Positions 26,909-38,000 of a stretch of 64,000 bases of DNA are shown piece after piece. Below the pieces are notes generated by a model that did not search any database, was not told where the DNA came from, and worked only from the letters and a program-made list of their open reading frames with translations. The translations under genes and the position numbers were made by a program. This stretch comes from Rhodanobacteraceae bacterium. Lineage in GTDB: Bacteria; Pseudomonadota; Gammaproteobacteria; Xanthomonadales; Rhodanobacteraceae. Positions within the stretch are counted from its first letter, which is position 1, and every line of letters begins with the position of its first letter. The DNA lies in contig JAEUPP010000024.1 of NCBI GenBank assembly GCA_016790075.1, forward strand, positions 186,001-250,000, given 5' to 3'.

Positions 26909-27615
26909 TTCGTACCCCCCGTTGCCGGCTTGGCCGGCGCTGCCGGCACAGCGCCCGGCGCCGCCGGTTGCGCTGGCACCGATTCATCGTCGTCAACGTA
27001 GCGATACGTCTTGACCGTTCCCTCAAGCGCCAGCATGCCGCTGCTGGTCAGCGCGGTCCTCGCTGCTGCGCCGGGAGCGGCACCTGCAGGCGGCTGCGGC
27101 CGCAGCGATACATCATGCATGGTCAGGATGACGACGCGTGGCAGCGATGCGACGCCGCTGATGAATGCGCCGAACTGGTGATAGGTACCGACCATGCGCA
27201 AAGTAATGGGCTTTTCGGCATAGAACTCTTTGATCTGCTCCGCACCAGGCTGGAACAAATCGTTCTCGATGCCCGAAGAAAGTGCGGTCTGCGAAATATC
27301 GACCAGCAGTTCCGGCATCTCGGTCTTGCTGGGCAGCTGGCGCAGCATCTGCCGCAGCATGTCCTTCATCTCCTCAAGCTGCTGGCGCAGCGCTTCGAGA
27401 TTGACCGCCTTGGCCTGCTTCTTCGAGAAATCAGCGCGTAGCGTCTGTTCCTGACGTTCCTTGGTCTCGAGGTCTTCCTGCTGGCTGCGGATCTGGAAAT
27501 ACCAGCCGGCCAGGCAGATCAGGCCGAACAGCAGCACGCAGAACGTCATCTTGACGCCCTGGGGCCAGTTGCCTGCATTCTGGAAATCAAGATCACGAAA
27601 ATCCGAGAGCTTCAT
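26905..27615 (-). CDS. pilO: Type IV pilus assembly protein PilO
   Basis: A 236-residue bitopic inner-membrane protein: a short cytoplasmic N-terminus, one transmembrane helix (about 23-42, TFCVLLFGLICLAGWYF), a coiled coil (about 45-95) and a ferredoxin-like periplasmic domain (MVGTYHQFGAFISGVASLPR). The C-terminus is an Ala/Pro-rich tail longer than usual. It heterodimerises with PilN to set the alignment of the pilus machine. It overlaps both pilN and pilP by 4 bases. Confidence 0.96.
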   Translation of the reverse strand: MKLSDFRDLDFQNAGNWPQGVKMTFCVLLFGLICLAGWYFQIRSQQEDLETKERQEQTLRADFSKKQAKAVNLEALRQQLEEMKDMLRQMLRQLPSKTEMPELLVDISQTALSSGIENDLFQPGAEQIKEFYAEKPITLRMVGTYHQFGAFISGVASLPRVVILTMHDVSLRPQPPAGAAPGAAARTALTSSGMLALEGTVKTYRYVDDDESVPAQPAAPGAVPAAPAKPATGGTK

Positions 27616-28270
27616 GGCTTGGCCCCCTGTGGTGCCGGTGCCGCCGGGGTTGCTGCCGGTGCCGGTGTTGCAGCAGGCAAACCGGGCGTTGCAGGCGCGG
27701 CGCCATCAAGGTTCTCCTCAGAGCCGGCCGGCTTGCGCAGCTTTACGTCCATGGAGAAGTCGTAGGGCAGGCCCTTTTCCGCCGTGCGCTTGATTTCGGT
27801 TTTCTTGAGGTCGGGGTGACCTAGCCACGGCGACGCCTCGACGTTGCGCATATAGGTCGCAACGCTGGCGTTGGACTGCGCCAGACCCTCCAGCGTCAGG
27901 ATTTCACCCACCTGCTTGATCGCCGTCAGGCGCACGCCATCGGGGATGGTATGCACGAGCTCATCAAACATATGCACCATCTGGGAACGATTGGCCTGCA
28001 ATTGCTCGATGACCTGCTTGCGCTGCAGGAGCTTGTTGCGCGTCTTCTCGAGATCCTCGATCTCGGTGAGTTTCTTCTCGACTTCCTTGATCTGGGCCGT
28101 CAGATAGCCGTTGCGGTCGATCTGGTTCTCGATACGCGCATCCATCCAGAACATCGCACCGAGAAACGCAGCGACTCCCGCCGCGCCAGCCATCGCCAGC
28201 ATGATCAGAAACTCGCGTTTGCGCACTGCGCGCCGCTCGGCGCGCCAGGGCAATAGATTGATTCTTGCCA

Positions 28271-28271
<1 letters not shown>
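27612..28271 (-). CDS. pilN: Type IV pilus assembly protein PilN
   Basis: A 219-residue protein. ATG 28271 is chosen because the next residues, ARINLLPWR, are the conserved PilN N-terminus that binds PilM. One transmembrane helix (about 20-42), a coiled coil (about 45-90) and a ferredoxin-like domain follow. The last 40 residues are an Ala/Pro-rich tail. The ATG shares a base with the pilM stop (TGATG). Confidence 0.96.
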
Positions 28272-29476
<1,205 letters not shown>

Positions 29477-29566
29477 GCAAATTCAGCTATCGGGGCATGC
29501 GGGGCAGGATCTATACTCTGGCCCAAGTCGCGCCGACTTTGACTGTCATCACATTCCCGGTTCATC

Positions 29567-32104
29567 ATGCGCGTTTTCCTCCGCCTGGCCCGCTATGCGC
29601 TCTATCTCGCGCTCAGCGGAATCGTGCTCGGGTGCCTCGCAATAGGCATCGCTTACTGGCTGATTTCCCCTCGCCTGCCTTCGGTCGAGACGTTGCGTGA
29701 CGTCCGCCTGCAGGTGCCGTTGCGAGTCTACACCGCTGACGACAAGCTGATCGCTACCTTTGGCGAGACGCGCCGCATCCCGGTTGCGATAGAGAACGTG
29801 CCGGCCCAGGTCAAGAACGCGTTCCTCGCCGCAGAAGATGCTCGGTTCTACGACCACCCGGGCTTTGACGTTCAGGGTATTTTCCGCGCGGTCTGGCATC
29901 TCGTGCGCACGGGTGGCGACAAGGGCCCCGGCGGATCGACCATTACCCAGCAGGTCGCGCGCAATTTCTTCCTGAGTCCGGAACAGACCTATACGCGCAA
30001 GATTTCCGAGCTCTTTCTGGCCCTGCGCATCGAACGCGCATTGAGCAAGGACGAGATCCTTTCGTTATATCTCAACAAGATTTTCCTTGGGCATCGCGCC
30101 TACGGGGTCGGAGCCGCCGCAGAGTTTTACTACGGCAAGACGCTGCAACAGCTCGACCTCGGCGAAAGCGCAATGCTCGCATCGCTGCCGAAATTCCCCT
30201 CGACGGGCAACCCGCTCTACAACCGCAAGCGCGCTGAAGAGCGCCGCAACTATGTGCTCGCGCGCATGCACGAGAACAATTTCATCAGCGAAGCCGAAAT
30301 GAAAGCGGCGATGGCCGAGCCCGACAAGGCGTATGCCCACGAACCGCCGATCGAGGTCGAAGCGCCGTACCTGGCCGAGATGGTCCGTGTCGAGGCATTG
30401 GAGCGACTGGGCGCAGATGCCCTGACTGACGGCTATAACATCAGGACCACGATTGATAGCCGCATGCAGGAAGCTGCGAACCAGGCCGTGCGAAGCTCGC
30501 TGATCGAGTACGACCGGCGCCATGGATACCGCGGCGCGGAAGCCCATGTCGAACTGCCGGCCGCGGCGAAACCCGAGGATTTCGCGCGCGAACTCGCGAA
30601 TTTTCGCACCATTGCCGGCCTTGTACCGGCCCTGGTCATCGAAACGGGCAAGGAACACGCGCAGCTTTACCTCGCCGACGGCCAGGCCGTGGTGCTGGAC
30701 AAAAAGGCCATCGAGTGGGCGCGCAGCTATCAGAGCGAGAACAGCCGCGGCCCCTCGCCCAAGAGTGTCGACGCCGTGCTCAAGGTCGGCGACATCGTCC
30801 GCGTCGCCCGCGACAACGAGGAAAACTGGACATTGGCACAATTGCCAGCAGCACAAGCCGCGCTGGTTTCGCTAGATCCGGAGGACGGCGCGTTGCGTGC
30901 GCTCGTCGGCGGCTTCAGCTTCGGTCGCAGCAAGTTCAACCGTGCCACGCAAAGCGCGCGCCAGCCAGGGTCCAGCTTCAAGCCCTTTCTTTACGCGGCA
31001 GCGTTCGAGCACGGATTCACGCCCAGCTCCATCCTCAACGATGCGCCGCTGGTATTTCCTGATCCTTCGCGACCCGATGGGGTCTGGGCTCCCTCCAACG
31101 ACGACGACAAGTTCGAGGGGCCGATGCGCCTGCGCGAGGCACTGATCAAATCGGTGAACCTCATTTCGGTTCGCCTGCTCGACGCAATCGGTGTGCGCTA
31201 TGCCCGCGAGTTCATCACACGCTTCGGCTTGCCGCTGGAGGCAATGCCGGAGAATCTCTCCATGTCACTGGGCACGGCCTCGGTGGCGCCGCTGATGATG
31301 GCGCGCGGCTATTCGGTATTCGCCAACGGCGGCATGCTGGTCGACCCCTATTTCGTCGCAAACATCCGTGACCGCGATGGCAAGGAGGTCTATCTGGCCC
31401 AGGCACCACGCGCTTGCCGCACCTGCCCCGAACGCCTGCTCGACGACGCACGCCTCGCGCGCGAGGCACTACCGACCGTAGCGCCGGCAGGCAGCCCACA
31501 GATGCTGCCCGCGGCGTTGCCCGGATCGAGCCCGCGCTTCAACCCGATTCGCAGCGCAAACGCGGCGGCGGTACCGGTTCCGGCTCCGGCAGAACCGGGC
31601 AAGCCGCGCCTCGCCCCGCGCACCCTGGACGTGCGCACAGCACATCTGGTCACCTCGCTCATGCGCGATGTAGTCCGGCGCGGCACTGGCCGCGCGGCGA
31701 TGGATCTCAAACGCAACGATCTCGCAGGCAAGACCGGCACGACCAACGAACACCGTGACGCCTGGTTCAGCGGCTATAACGATCACATCGTAACCAGCGT
31801 CTGGGTGGGCTTTGACGATTTCAGCTCGCTCGGACGAGGCGAGTTCGGAGCGAAGGCCGCTCTGCCTATCTGGATCGACTACATGCGTGTCGCACTCGAC
31901 GGCAAAGCCGAAACGCCTTTCGTGCCGCCTCCAGGCATCAGCACTGCACGCATCGACCCGGCTACCGGTTATCTGGCATCGAGCGACGATAGCAGCGCCA
32001 TCCTCGAAATCTTCAAGAGCGAGGACATCGAGCGCCTGAGCGCACCGCCGCCGGAAGCAGAACTCGACGACGGCCAGCAGGGCGAGGCTTACGACATCTT
32101 CTGA
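29567..32104 (+). CDS. mrcA: Class A penicillin-binding protein 1A (transglycosylase/transpeptidase)
   Basis: An 845-residue bifunctional peptidoglycan synthase anchored by one N-terminal helix (about 11-32). The glycosyltransferase domain carries catalytic Glu90 in EDARFYDH, GGSTITQQVARN and the KIFLG segment. The transpeptidase domain has SxxK at 469-472 (nucleophile Ser469), SVN at 529-531 and KTGT from 722. Between the domains lies the insert typical of PBP1A (about 300-440). The Pro/Ala-rich stretch near 640-690 is a linker. It is divergent from pilMNOPQ, a conserved arrangement in gammaproteobacteria. Its stop shares a base with the start of the next gene. Confidence 0.97.
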   Translation: MRVFLRLARYALYLALSGIVLGCLAIGIAYWLISPRLPSVETLRDVRLQVPLRVYTADDKLIATFGETRRIPVAIENVPAQVKNAFLAAEDARFYDHPGFDVQGIFRAVWHLVRTGGDKGPGGSTITQQVARNFFLSPEQTYTRKISELFLALRIERALSKDEILSLYLNKIFLGHRAYGVGAAAEFYYGKTLQQLDLGESAMLASLPKFPSTGNPLYNRKRAEERRNYVLARMHENNFISEAEMKAAMAEPDKAYAHEPPIEVEAPYLAEMVRVEALERLGADALTDGYNIRTTIDSRMQEAANQAVRSSLIEYDRRHGYRGAEAHVELPAAAKPEDFARELANFRTIAGLVPALVIETGKEHAQLYLADGQAVVLDKKAIEWARSYQSENSRGPSPKSVDAVLKVGDIVRVARDNEENWTLAQLPAAQAALVSLDPEDGALRALVGGFSFGRSKFNRATQSARQPGSSFKPFLYAAAFEHGFTPSSILNDAPLVFPDPSRPDGVWAPSNDDDKFEGPMRLREALIKSVNLISVRLLDAIGVRYAREFITRFGLPLEAMPENLSMSLGTASVAPLMMARGYSVFANGGMLVDPYFVANIRDRDGKEVYLAQAPRACRTCPERLLDDARLAREALPTVAPAGSPQMLPAALPGSSPRFNPIRSANAAAVPVPAPAEPGKPRLAPRTLDVRTAHLVTSLMRDVVRRGTGRAAMDLKRNDLAGKTGTTNEHRDAWFSGYNDHIVTSVWVGFDDFSSLGRGEFGAKAALPIWIDYMRVALDGKAETPFVPPPGISTARIDPATGYLASSDDSSAILEIFKSEDIERLSAPPPEAELDDGQQGEAYDIF

Positions 32105-32745
32105 TGCCCGGGCGACGCAACTCCTTGCAACACCGAAACAGCGACGGTCGACGCGATGACCAGCGCCAGCGTATTGCGGCTGAGGCAGCACGGCTTATCA
32201 GCGAACTGGGTTTGCGCGACTACCACCAGGCCAAGTTGCGCGCCGCCCAGCGGCTTGGCATTCACGACGAACGCCATCTGCCGCGCAACACCGAAATCGA
32301 AGCCGCTCTGCGCGAGTATCAGCGCCTGTTCGGCGGCGAAGAACGCCTTGGCTATCTGCGGCAACTGCGCACGACAGCAGTCGAGGCGCTGCGTTTTTTC
32401 GAACGTTTCGAGCCACGCCTGGTCGGCGCCGTTCTCGACGGCACGGCAGACCAACATTCGGCTGTCTGCCTGCACCTGCACAGCGACGATCGCGACAGCC
32501 TGCCGCTGTTCCTCGCCGAACACGGCATTCCTTACGACCAGACGGACCGCCAGCTACGCTGGTCTGACGCCGGTGCCGAGCGCTTCGACGCCTATCGCTT
32601 CAGCGCCGACGACATTCCTGTGGACCTGACCCTGCTGCCACTGTCGGCACTGCGCCAGGCACCGCTGGACCGCATCGACGGCAAGCCCATGCGCCGCGCC
32701 AATCTTGCCGCGACGCTGCAACTCCTGCGCGAGACGGATACGTAG
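32104..32745 (+). CDS. Uncharacterised protein coupled to PBP1A
   Basis: A 213-residue soluble protein with no signal peptide. The N-terminal half is helical and highly charged (RIAAEAARLISELGLRDYHQ, AKLRAAQRLG, EIEAALREYQRLF). The C-terminal half looks alpha/beta (VGAVLDGTADQHSAVCLHLH, then VDLTLLPLSALRQAPLD) and ends DGKPMRRANLAATLQLL. The pattern faintly suggests a nucleotidyltransferase-like fold, but I see no complete catalytic triad and assign no function. Its ATG overlaps the PBP1A stop (TGATG), so it is translated from the same mRNA, and the terminator at 32771-32804 follows it. Confidence 0.85.
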   Translation: MPGRRNSLQHRNSDGRRDDQRQRIAAEAARLISELGLRDYHQAKLRAAQRLGIHDERHLPRNTEIEAALREYQRLFGGEERLGYLRQLRTTAVEALRFFERFEPRLVGAVLDGTADQHSAVCLHLHSDDRDSLPLFLAEHGIPYDQTDRQLRWSDAGAERFDAYRFSADDIPVDLTLLPLSALRQAPLDRIDGKPMRRANLAATLQLLRETDT

Positions 32746-32770
32746 TCGACAGCCCGCAACTACATCTGCC

Positions 32771-32804
32771 GACTGAAAACCCGGCCGAAGCCGGGCTTTC
32801 AGTC
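32771..32804. terminator. Bidirectional terminator between the PBP1A operon and gltA
   Basis: A 15-bp stem with a single mismatch (GACTGAAAACCCGGC against GCCGGGCTTTCAGTC) and a CGAA tetraloop. T-rich strands flank the GC core in both directions, fitting its place between convergent genes (stops at 32745 and 32822). Confidence 0.85.
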
Positions 32805-32821
32805 CATGCAACACGCATAGA

Positions 32822-34114
32822 TCAGCGTTTGTCCGCGTTGACGTAGTCGCGCGTCGCTGCACCGGTATAAATCTGACGCGGGCGGCCAATCTTGGCATCG
32901 ACCGTCTCATGCTGCTCCAGCCAATGGGCTACCCAGCCTGCCGTACGCGCAATCGCGAACATGACGGTGAACATCTCGGTCGGGATACCGAGTGCCTTGT
33001 AAATGATGCCGGAATAGAAATCGACGTTCGGGTACAGCTTGCGCTCGACGAAGTACGAATCCTTGAGCGCGGCCTGCTCCAGCTCCATCGCGACGTCGAG
33101 CAGCGGATCGTTGACGCCGAGCTCGCCGAGCACCTTGTGGCACATCTCGCGAATGATGGTCGCGCGCGGATCAAAGTTCTTGTAGACCCGATGGCCAAAG
33201 CCCATGAGGCGGAAGCCAGAGTTCTTGTCCTTGGCCCGTTCCACCGCCTTGCCGACGTTCTTGGCGTCGCCGATCTCTGCCAACATCTTGAGCACCGCCT
33301 CGTTGGCACCGCCGTGTGCAGGCCCCCAGAGCGCGGCAATGCCAGCAGCAACACAGGCATAGGGATTCGCACCGGTCGAACCAACAAGGCGCACGGTCGA
33401 GGTCGACGCGTTCTGCTCGTGATCGGCATGCAATATGAACAGCAGATCGAGCGCCTTCGCCGCAACCGGATTCATCTGCAGCGGCTCGCTCGGCACCTCG
33501 AACATCATATGCAGGAAGCGGGAACAATATTCGAGATTGTTACGCGGATAGCGGATGGGCCAGCCGATCGAATAGCGGTAGGCGGCCGCTGCTATCGTCG
33601 GCATTTTCGCGATCAGACGAATCGCCGCCAGCTTGCGCTGCGCTGGGTCGTTAATATCCAGCGAATCGTGGTAGAAGGCCGCGAGCGAGCCGACTGCAGC
33701 CATGCACATGGCCATCGGGTGCGCGTCGTAATGGAATCCCTGGAAGAAGTTCTTCAGCGACTCACGCATCATCGTGTGATGCGTGACCTCGTGCTCGAAC
33801 TTGGCGAATTCGTCAGCCTTGGGCAGCTCGCCGTTGATCAGCAGATAGGCGACTTCAAGAAAATTGGACTGCTTGGCAAGCTGCTCGATCGGGTAGCCGC
33901 GGTACAGAAGCACGCCCTGATCACCGTCGATAAACGTCACTGCGCTCTTGGTCGCGGCAGTGGACATGAAGCCCGGATCGTAAGTGAAGTAACCCGTATC
34001 CTTGTTCAATTTGCCGATGTCAAAGGCAGGATCGCCCATGGTTCCGGCGACAACCGGCAAGGCAGTCGATCGGTTGGACGCAGCATCGGTAAGGACAACG
34101 GTCTTGTCGGACAC
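32822..34114 (-). CDS. gltA: Citrate synthase (type II)
   Basis: A 430-residue enzyme that condenses acetyl-CoA and oxaloacetate to citrate at the entry of the TCA cycle. GTG 34114 is preferred ([11 protein letters not shown] follows, the usual family N-terminus) because AGGAG lies 7 bases upstream; a TTG two codons earlier is less likely. Catalytic residues are visible: His in [13 protein letters not shown], His in [11 protein letters not shown], and Asp in VDFYSGI. The length and N-terminal domain match the NADH-sensitive hexameric gram-negative type. It is transcribed alone from the promoter at 34207-34212. Confidence 0.97.
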   Translation of the reverse strand: MSDKTVVLTDAASNRSTALPVVAGTMGDPAFDIGKLNKDTGYFTYDPGFMSTAATKSAVTFIDGDQGVLLYRGYPIEQLAKQSNFLEVAYLLINGELPKADEFAKFEHEVTHHTMMRESLKNFFQGFHYDAHPMAMCMAAVGSLAAFYHDSLDINDPAQRKLAAIRLIAKMPTIAAAAYRYSIGWPIRYPRNNLEYCSRFLHMMFEVPSEPLQMNPVAAKALDLLFILHADHEQNASTSTVRLVGSTGANPYACVAAGIAALWGPAHGGANEAVLKMLAEIGDAKNVGKAVERAKDKNSGFRLMGFGHRVYKNFDPRATIIREMCHKVLGELGVNDPLLDVAMELEQAALKDSYFVERKLYPNVDFYSGIIYKALGIPTEMFTVMFAIARTAGWVAHWLEQHETVDAKIGRPRQIYTGAATRDYVNADKR

Positions 34115-34206
34115 GGGCAAACTCCTGGGTCGCTGTATGGGCGCCGCAACGGCTTAGTCGCGGAGGGTGCGCAGCCGGGGCAGCCGGCGGCGCGCGTTGA
34201 TGCGCG

Positions 34207-34235
34207 ATTATCGCACAGGCGTTTGAATCGGAAAC
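34207..34235 (-). promoter_or_regulatory. Predicted gltA promoter with extended -10
   Basis: On the minus strand, TGC precedes GATAAT (34212-34207), forming an extended -10. The region 16 bases upstream (TTTCCG) is a poor -35. The 5' untranslated leader would be about 85 bases. Confidence 0.45.
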
Positions 34236-34321
34236 TGTGCCGACACAGCAGGACGCTGCGGGCCCGGCGTCATCGCTCAGCGGCGCCGTTGTGCAACACG
34301 GCGGGCCGCGGACAATGCCGC

Positions 34322-34363
34322 GCACACGAAAACGCCGACACAGAGGCCGGCGTTTTCGTGTGC
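34322..34363 (-). terminator. Strong hairpin terminator after rpmE2
   Basis: A perfect 16-bp stem (GCACACGAAAACGCCG/CGGCGTTTTCGTGTGC) around a 10-base loop, 42 bases past the rpmE2 stop. The T run sits inside the descending arm. It could act in both directions. Confidence 0.75.
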
Positions 34364-34405
34364 AATGGAACCCGCACCCTGCCCGCGGCGCTCGCCGCGT
34401 GCGGA

Positions 34406-34654
34406 CTATTTCTTGGCAGCGTAGCGGCGGTTGAACTTGTCCACCCGGCCGCCGGTATCGACGATCTTGTGCTTGCCGGTATAGAACGGGTGCGAGGCGC
34501 TGGAAATATCGATCTTGATCAGCGGATATTCCTTACCGTCCTCCCACTTGATCGATTCCTTGCTCTTCATCGTCGAGCGGGTCAGGAACGAAAAATCGGT
34601 GGTCACATCCTGGAACACCACCGGGTGGTACTTCGGATGAATGTCGGCTTTCAT
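34406..34654 (-). CDS. rpmE2: Ribosomal protein L31, type B (zinc-independent)
   Basis: An 82-residue ribosomal protein beginning [16 protein letters not shown] and ending in the L31 motif [20 protein letters not shown]. It lacks the four zinc-binding Cys of type A L31, which identifies it as the C-minus paralogue. In many bacteria this form is induced by zinc limitation and replaces the zinc-containing one, but it can also be the only copy; the window does not show which applies. A GGAG motif precedes the ATG. Confidence 0.96.
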   Translation of the reverse strand: MKADIHPKYHPVVFQDVTTDFSFLTRSTMKSKESIKWEDGKEYPLIKIDISSASHPFYTGKHKIVDTGGRVDKFNRRYAAKK

Positions 34655-34693
34655 GGTGGCTCCAGAACTGAAACGTAGGCGGAAAAGAGCGGC

Positions 34694-34723
34694 ATATTAG
34701 CGTCGACGACGCAGTTCACGCAA
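34694..34723 (-). promoter_or_regulatory. Predicted rpmE2 promoter
   Basis: TTGCGT (34723-34718) and TAATAT (34699-34694) on the minus strand are separated by 18 bases, with a likely start near 34687. No clear Zur-type palindrome was noticed around it. Confidence 0.45.
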
Positions 34724-35007
34724 GCCCGAGGTGATCCGGGAAATCGGCGGCCGGGCACTGCCGATGGTCAACCTGACCTGGCAGCTGAACGACGGTGGCG
34801 GCACAGGCCGGATCAGTCGCGGCGCTGCGGCATAATCCCGCGCCCGCGCCAGACAATCTCACCCCCGACTGGGGCAGGTGCCGAGTCTTTATCCCCTTGT
34901 GCATGCGTCTGCGAAACGGGCGTCTGGCAAGCTCGTGGCGTAAGCAGCGGGTGCATAGCCGCGCCGCTGCGGACACTGGTTCAGATCTCTTTCGAGTAAT
35001 ACCGCCG
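34724..35007. other. Upstream region of the MscK-like gene
   Basis: This stretch lies between divergent genes. A plus-strand frame in phase with the downstream gene is open from 34795, but its residues (Arg/Ala-rich, no signal) do not look like coding sequence and precede a perfect signal peptide, so I treat it as untranslated. No clear promoter or hairpin was found. Confidence 0.5.
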
Positions 35008-38000
35008 ATGAAAGCCTGGCTGCGCGCCCCCGCCCTATTGCTGATGCTAGTCCTGCTGACCGGAACCACCGGCGCAGCGCAGCCCCTGCAGGCCTGGCGC
35101 GAACAGCACATGGAGATCCGCGTCGCACCGGATCCCGAGTTCGCGCCAATCGACAGTATTGATGCAAATGGTCAGCACTATGGTCTTGCCGCGGATTATC
35201 TGCGCCTGATTGGCGAACGTTCCGGTCTGCGCTTCCGCATCGTCCCCGTCAGAACCTGGAAAGACGCGCTGCAAGCACTACGCGAGAAACGCGTGGACCT
35301 GCTGTCGAGCGCCTTCGTCTCGCCACAACGCAGCGAGGTTGCCCTGTTCAGCGCCGCCTATCTACGCCTGCCCTGTGCAGCCTTCGTACGGCGCGCCACC
35401 GACATTACGCGCCTGGACCAGATCGACTCACATCGCCTGGCTATCGCCGAGCAACATGTCTGCCGCGAAGCGCTGATCAAGCAGGCGCCAAACGCGAGGA
35501 TTCAGACGTATGCGTCGACCGCGAAAGCCTTGCAGGCGCTAGCCCAGAACAAGGCGGACGTGCTTGTTGGCGATCTGGTTACCGCTCAGGCAGCCGCCAG
35601 CCGCAGCGGCCTGCGCAATCAGCTCGTCGTACTGGGCCAGATCGGCAGCGATGAAGCGCTAGGCTTTGCGATCCGCAAGGACTGGCCAGAACTCAAACAG
35701 ATCCTCGACGCGACCCTGACGGACATCGATGTCGCTGACGAAACCCGGCTGCGCCAGCGCTGGCTCAAGGATCTGCTGCCGGAAGCGGAAGCCGGCGCGG
35801 CGAGCAGCGCCGACTCTCTGCCGGCCAGCGTTGCAGCGGCGGTGAAGACCACACGCCAGGCGCTGGCAGAGGCCAAGCCCACCGACGCGCAACAGACCGA
35901 GGCGATAAAGAACTTGCTCGATACGGCGCAGGCTGACGACGAGCGCGCGACTGCGCTCGCCAGCGAGCTGCGCACCCAGCGCGCCGCAGCCGCTACCGCG
36001 GAAGCCGACGCGGAAACCCTGGAGCAGGAACTGCTGCAGGACAATACCGCCGCACTGCTGGCCTGGCGCGCCAGCCTGTCCGAGCGCGCCAGTGTGACCC
36101 AGCTTGAGGCACAACGCAGCGACGAGCGCGCCGCATTGGCCGGTGCTCAATCCGACGTCGCGCAACTGCAGGTGCGCGTCGCCGGACAACACGAGCGTCC
36201 GGCGCAGATCCGCGACGAGCTCAAGCAAGCGCAGGCCGACGCGGAGAAAAACCGCCAGCCCGCCGGCGCAGAACATAACGCACCCGCGCTGTTGATCGAG
36301 GCGGATAGGCTGCGGCGCCTGGCAGCGCTACGGCTTGCATTGGCACGCATCGCTTTGCTGGAAGAGGAGCTGCGCAACTACGAGCCACTGCTGCGGCTGG
36401 AATCGGCGCGGCTGCGGCTGCGGCAGCGCGAAGTCAGCGAGCGCCAGCACAAGGTCGATGCGCTGCAGAGCCTGATCCTCGACCGCACACGTGCGCTGGC
36501 ACTCAGCTTGAGCACGCGGCTGCAGGGCGAGGCCGCCGACATGGCGCAACATAACCCGCTGGTGCGTGATGTCGCCCGGCAGAATGCGACGTTCGGGCTT
36601 GAGCTCGTGCAGCGCGTCGCGCAACTGGCGGAAGTTCGTGAGAGCCGCGACGCCTATGCGCGTCTGCGCCGCGAAACAGCGCTGGCTCTCAAGAACACCT
36701 CCGAGCGCGTGAAATACAGCGGTGTCAGTGAGGCAGTCGGCCTGATCCTGCTGGCGGAACGGCGCAAGCTGCAGCCGGTGCCGGTGCTCAAGCGCAAGCT
36801 GGCGGCACTGCAGACCGAACTCGCGCAGACGCGCATCGCATTGGTCGAGCTGCGTGAAGCCGGTGAATGGCTGGCGGATCCTTCGGTCCCGGTAGCCGCC
36901 GAGCTGCGCCGGCTCCCCCCCGACGCCGTAGCCGGCGACAGCATGCTGCGGCAGACGCTGTACCGGCTGTTTGCCACACGCGCTGAAGTCGTGCCCCAGC
37001 TGAGTCTGGTGCAGAACCGGCTGGCCGACAGCCTCGCTGACGCGGAACAGGAACTGACCGGCCTCGTACAGGACACGGCGACCTTGCGCGACCTGCTCGA
37101 CGCACGCCTGTTGTGGACGCCTAGCCACGCGCCGCTCGATCGTCGCGTGCTCGCGGAGTCCGTGCGCGGCGCACTCGACACGCTGCAGCCGGGGCGCTGG
37201 TGGGACACCCTGCGCCAGACAGCGCGCCTGACCTGGTCTGAGCCGTGGCTGCTGCTGTCGGGCAGCGCGCTGTTCGTCGCGCTGTGGTACTGGCGCCGCC
37301 GCGTGCCAGCGCAGCTGGACAGGCTAGCACAGCCGACCCGGCGCATTCGCACCGACCGCTATCGTCTCAGCGGACAGGCCCTGCTGCTGAACCTTGCTGC
37401 CGCCCTGCCCTGGCCCGCGCTGATATGGCTGTTGTCGCGCCTGCTCGCGCGGGCCGGTGAAACCGGCTATCCCTTTGCCGACGCGCTCAGCCTTGCGTTT
37501 GGTGAACTTGTCGCACCACTGTACGCGCTGGAATTCCTGCGCTGGCTCAATGCCGACAAAGGGCTGGCTGCGGCGCATTTCCGCTGGTCGCAGGGACGCC
37601 GCCAGGCGCTGGACCTGTTGCGGCGCTGGATGAAAGGCGCGTTCCTGCCGGTGCAATTTTTCCTTTCTCTTTATTTCTACTATGGCGAACAGCTAGCCAA
37701 TGCGGACCTCGCCCGGGTCGTGTTCGTCTCGGCCAGCCTGCTGATGGCCTGGCTGTGCTGGCGCGTACTCGCGCCGGGTGCCCTGTGGCCGCAGCGCAGC
37801 GGCCAGAACGAACCAGTACGTGCGCGCCAGCTGCTGCGCCTGGTGTTGACAGCGCAAGCCCTCGGTTCCGCCCTGCTCGCGATCGCGGGTTATTTCCTCA
37901 CCGCGATGGCATTGGCGGCTCCGTTCATCGAATCGGCTATCGCGTTCCTCGCCATCAGTGTGCTCAACGGCATGGCGCTGCGCTGGCTATCGCTGGGTGA

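Noticed and set aside
32909-34678. Plus-strand 589-codon open frame
   Set aside because: It is antisense to gltA and rpmE2, which are certain.
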